The notes under the pieces: model-generated
The model's input: only the letters and a program-made list of their open reading frames with translations
Databases searched by the model: none
What the model was told of the DNA's origin: nothing
Shown here: one piece after another, positions 4,999 through 5,153 of the stretch
Layout: every line of letters starts with the position of its first letter
Position numbering within the stretch: position 1 is the first letter of the stretch
Position numbers and translations under genes: made by a program
Origin: Thermoprotei archaeon
GTDB lineage: Archaea > Thermoproteota > Thermoprotei > QMSL01 > B3-G16
Reading direction: 5' to 3'
DNA: 5,153 nucleotides
Assembly: GCA_021158375.1 (NCBI GenBank)
Contig: JAGGUS010000117.1
Span: forward strand, 1-5,153

Positions 4999-5153
4999 TT
5001 ATGCCAACTTCACATATTCCTCTAGTTCTTTACGCAATTTCCTATATGTCTTTTCATCTATCTTCCCCTCTTTATACATATCTTCTAATTTCGCTAGGCT
5101 TTGTCTTAAGCTCTCAATAGTAACCTCAACAAGCAATGGCCCTACTCGTTTTA
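4999..5153 (-). CDS. C-terminal 50 residues of a helical protein, partial at the right edge
   Basis: An open minus-strand frame enters from the right edge and ends at the TAA at 5001-4999, giving 50 residues plus two bases of a split codon. After PLLVEVTIES comes a helical hairpin, SLAKLEDMYKEGKIDEKTY, followed by RKLRKELEEYVKLA. This is the charged module with a G-K-I turn and a conserved Tyr also seen in the next gene, 13 bases downstream, so the two are probably functionally linked in one operon. The module is common in archaeal coiled-coil proteins, including CdvA, and is too short to name a family. The upstream part and start lie outside the window. Confidence 0.65.
   Translation of the reverse strand, partial: KRVGPLLVEVTIESLRQSLAKLEDMYKEGKIDEKTYRKLRKELEEYVKLA

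Noticed and set aside
1..5153. CRISPR array, insertion sequence or attachment site
   Set aside because: No regularly spaced direct repeats, transposase, terminal inverted repeats or target duplications were seen.

Overview
The window looks like an AT-rich archaeal chromosome segment, most likely a hyperthermophilic crenarchaeon (Thermoprotei or a near relative). The reasons are the TTTAAA-type TATA boxes 24-27 bases upstream of starts with no room for a leader, purine-rich Shine-Dalgarno sites inside operons, an archaeal-style glycerate kinase and phosphohexomutase, coiled-coil proteins of a crenarchaeal flavour, and one very GC-rich island in otherwise AT-rich DNA, a known signature of structured RNA genes in such organisms. 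No species can be named from the sequence alone.

Layout. (1) Bases 1-1051, minus strand: the N-terminal three quarters of a glycerate 2-kinase, running off the left edge. (2) Bases 991-1054: a 64-base island with 42 G/C (about 66%), overlapping the non-conserved 5' end of that frame. It has C/D-box-like elements, and its minus-strand transcript is nearly complementary to two universally conserved 16S rRNA sites. A perfect 20-bp palindrome containing TTTAAA lies beside it (964-983). (3) Bases 1185-1841, plus: an unrecognised four-helix membrane protein. (4) Bases 1884-3281, plus: a complete phosphohexomutase (phosphoglucomutase/phosphomannomutase/phosphoglucosamine mutase family). (5) Bases 3247-4467, plus: a 406-residue free-standing intein-like protein with a Hint fold start, a helix-turn-helix-like segment and a degenerate LAGLIDADG endonuclease region. 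It overlaps the mutase gene by 35 bases. (6) Bases 4985-4422 and 5153-4999, minus: two adjacent genes for helical or coiled-coil proteins that share a short charged helical-hairpin module. The first converges on the intein-like gene and overlaps its 3' end by 46 bases.

How they fit together. The kinase and the mutase are ordinary central carbon and sugar-phosphate enzymes on opposite strands. The most unusual gene is the intein-like one. Its initiator Met sits where an intein has its splicing Cys1, the C-terminal splice block is missing and both endonuclease aspartates appear lost, yet the 406-codon frame is open and has a strong ribosome binding site overlapping the mutase gene. This looks like an intein that became an independent gene and was either retained for another function or is only recently dead. 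The second notable item is the GC-rich island, a candidate guide RNA gene. There is no gene-free stretch over 300 bases: the largest gap, 1052-1184, holds the promoters for the divergent genes. I saw no tRNA, rRNA, CRISPR array or insertion sequence.
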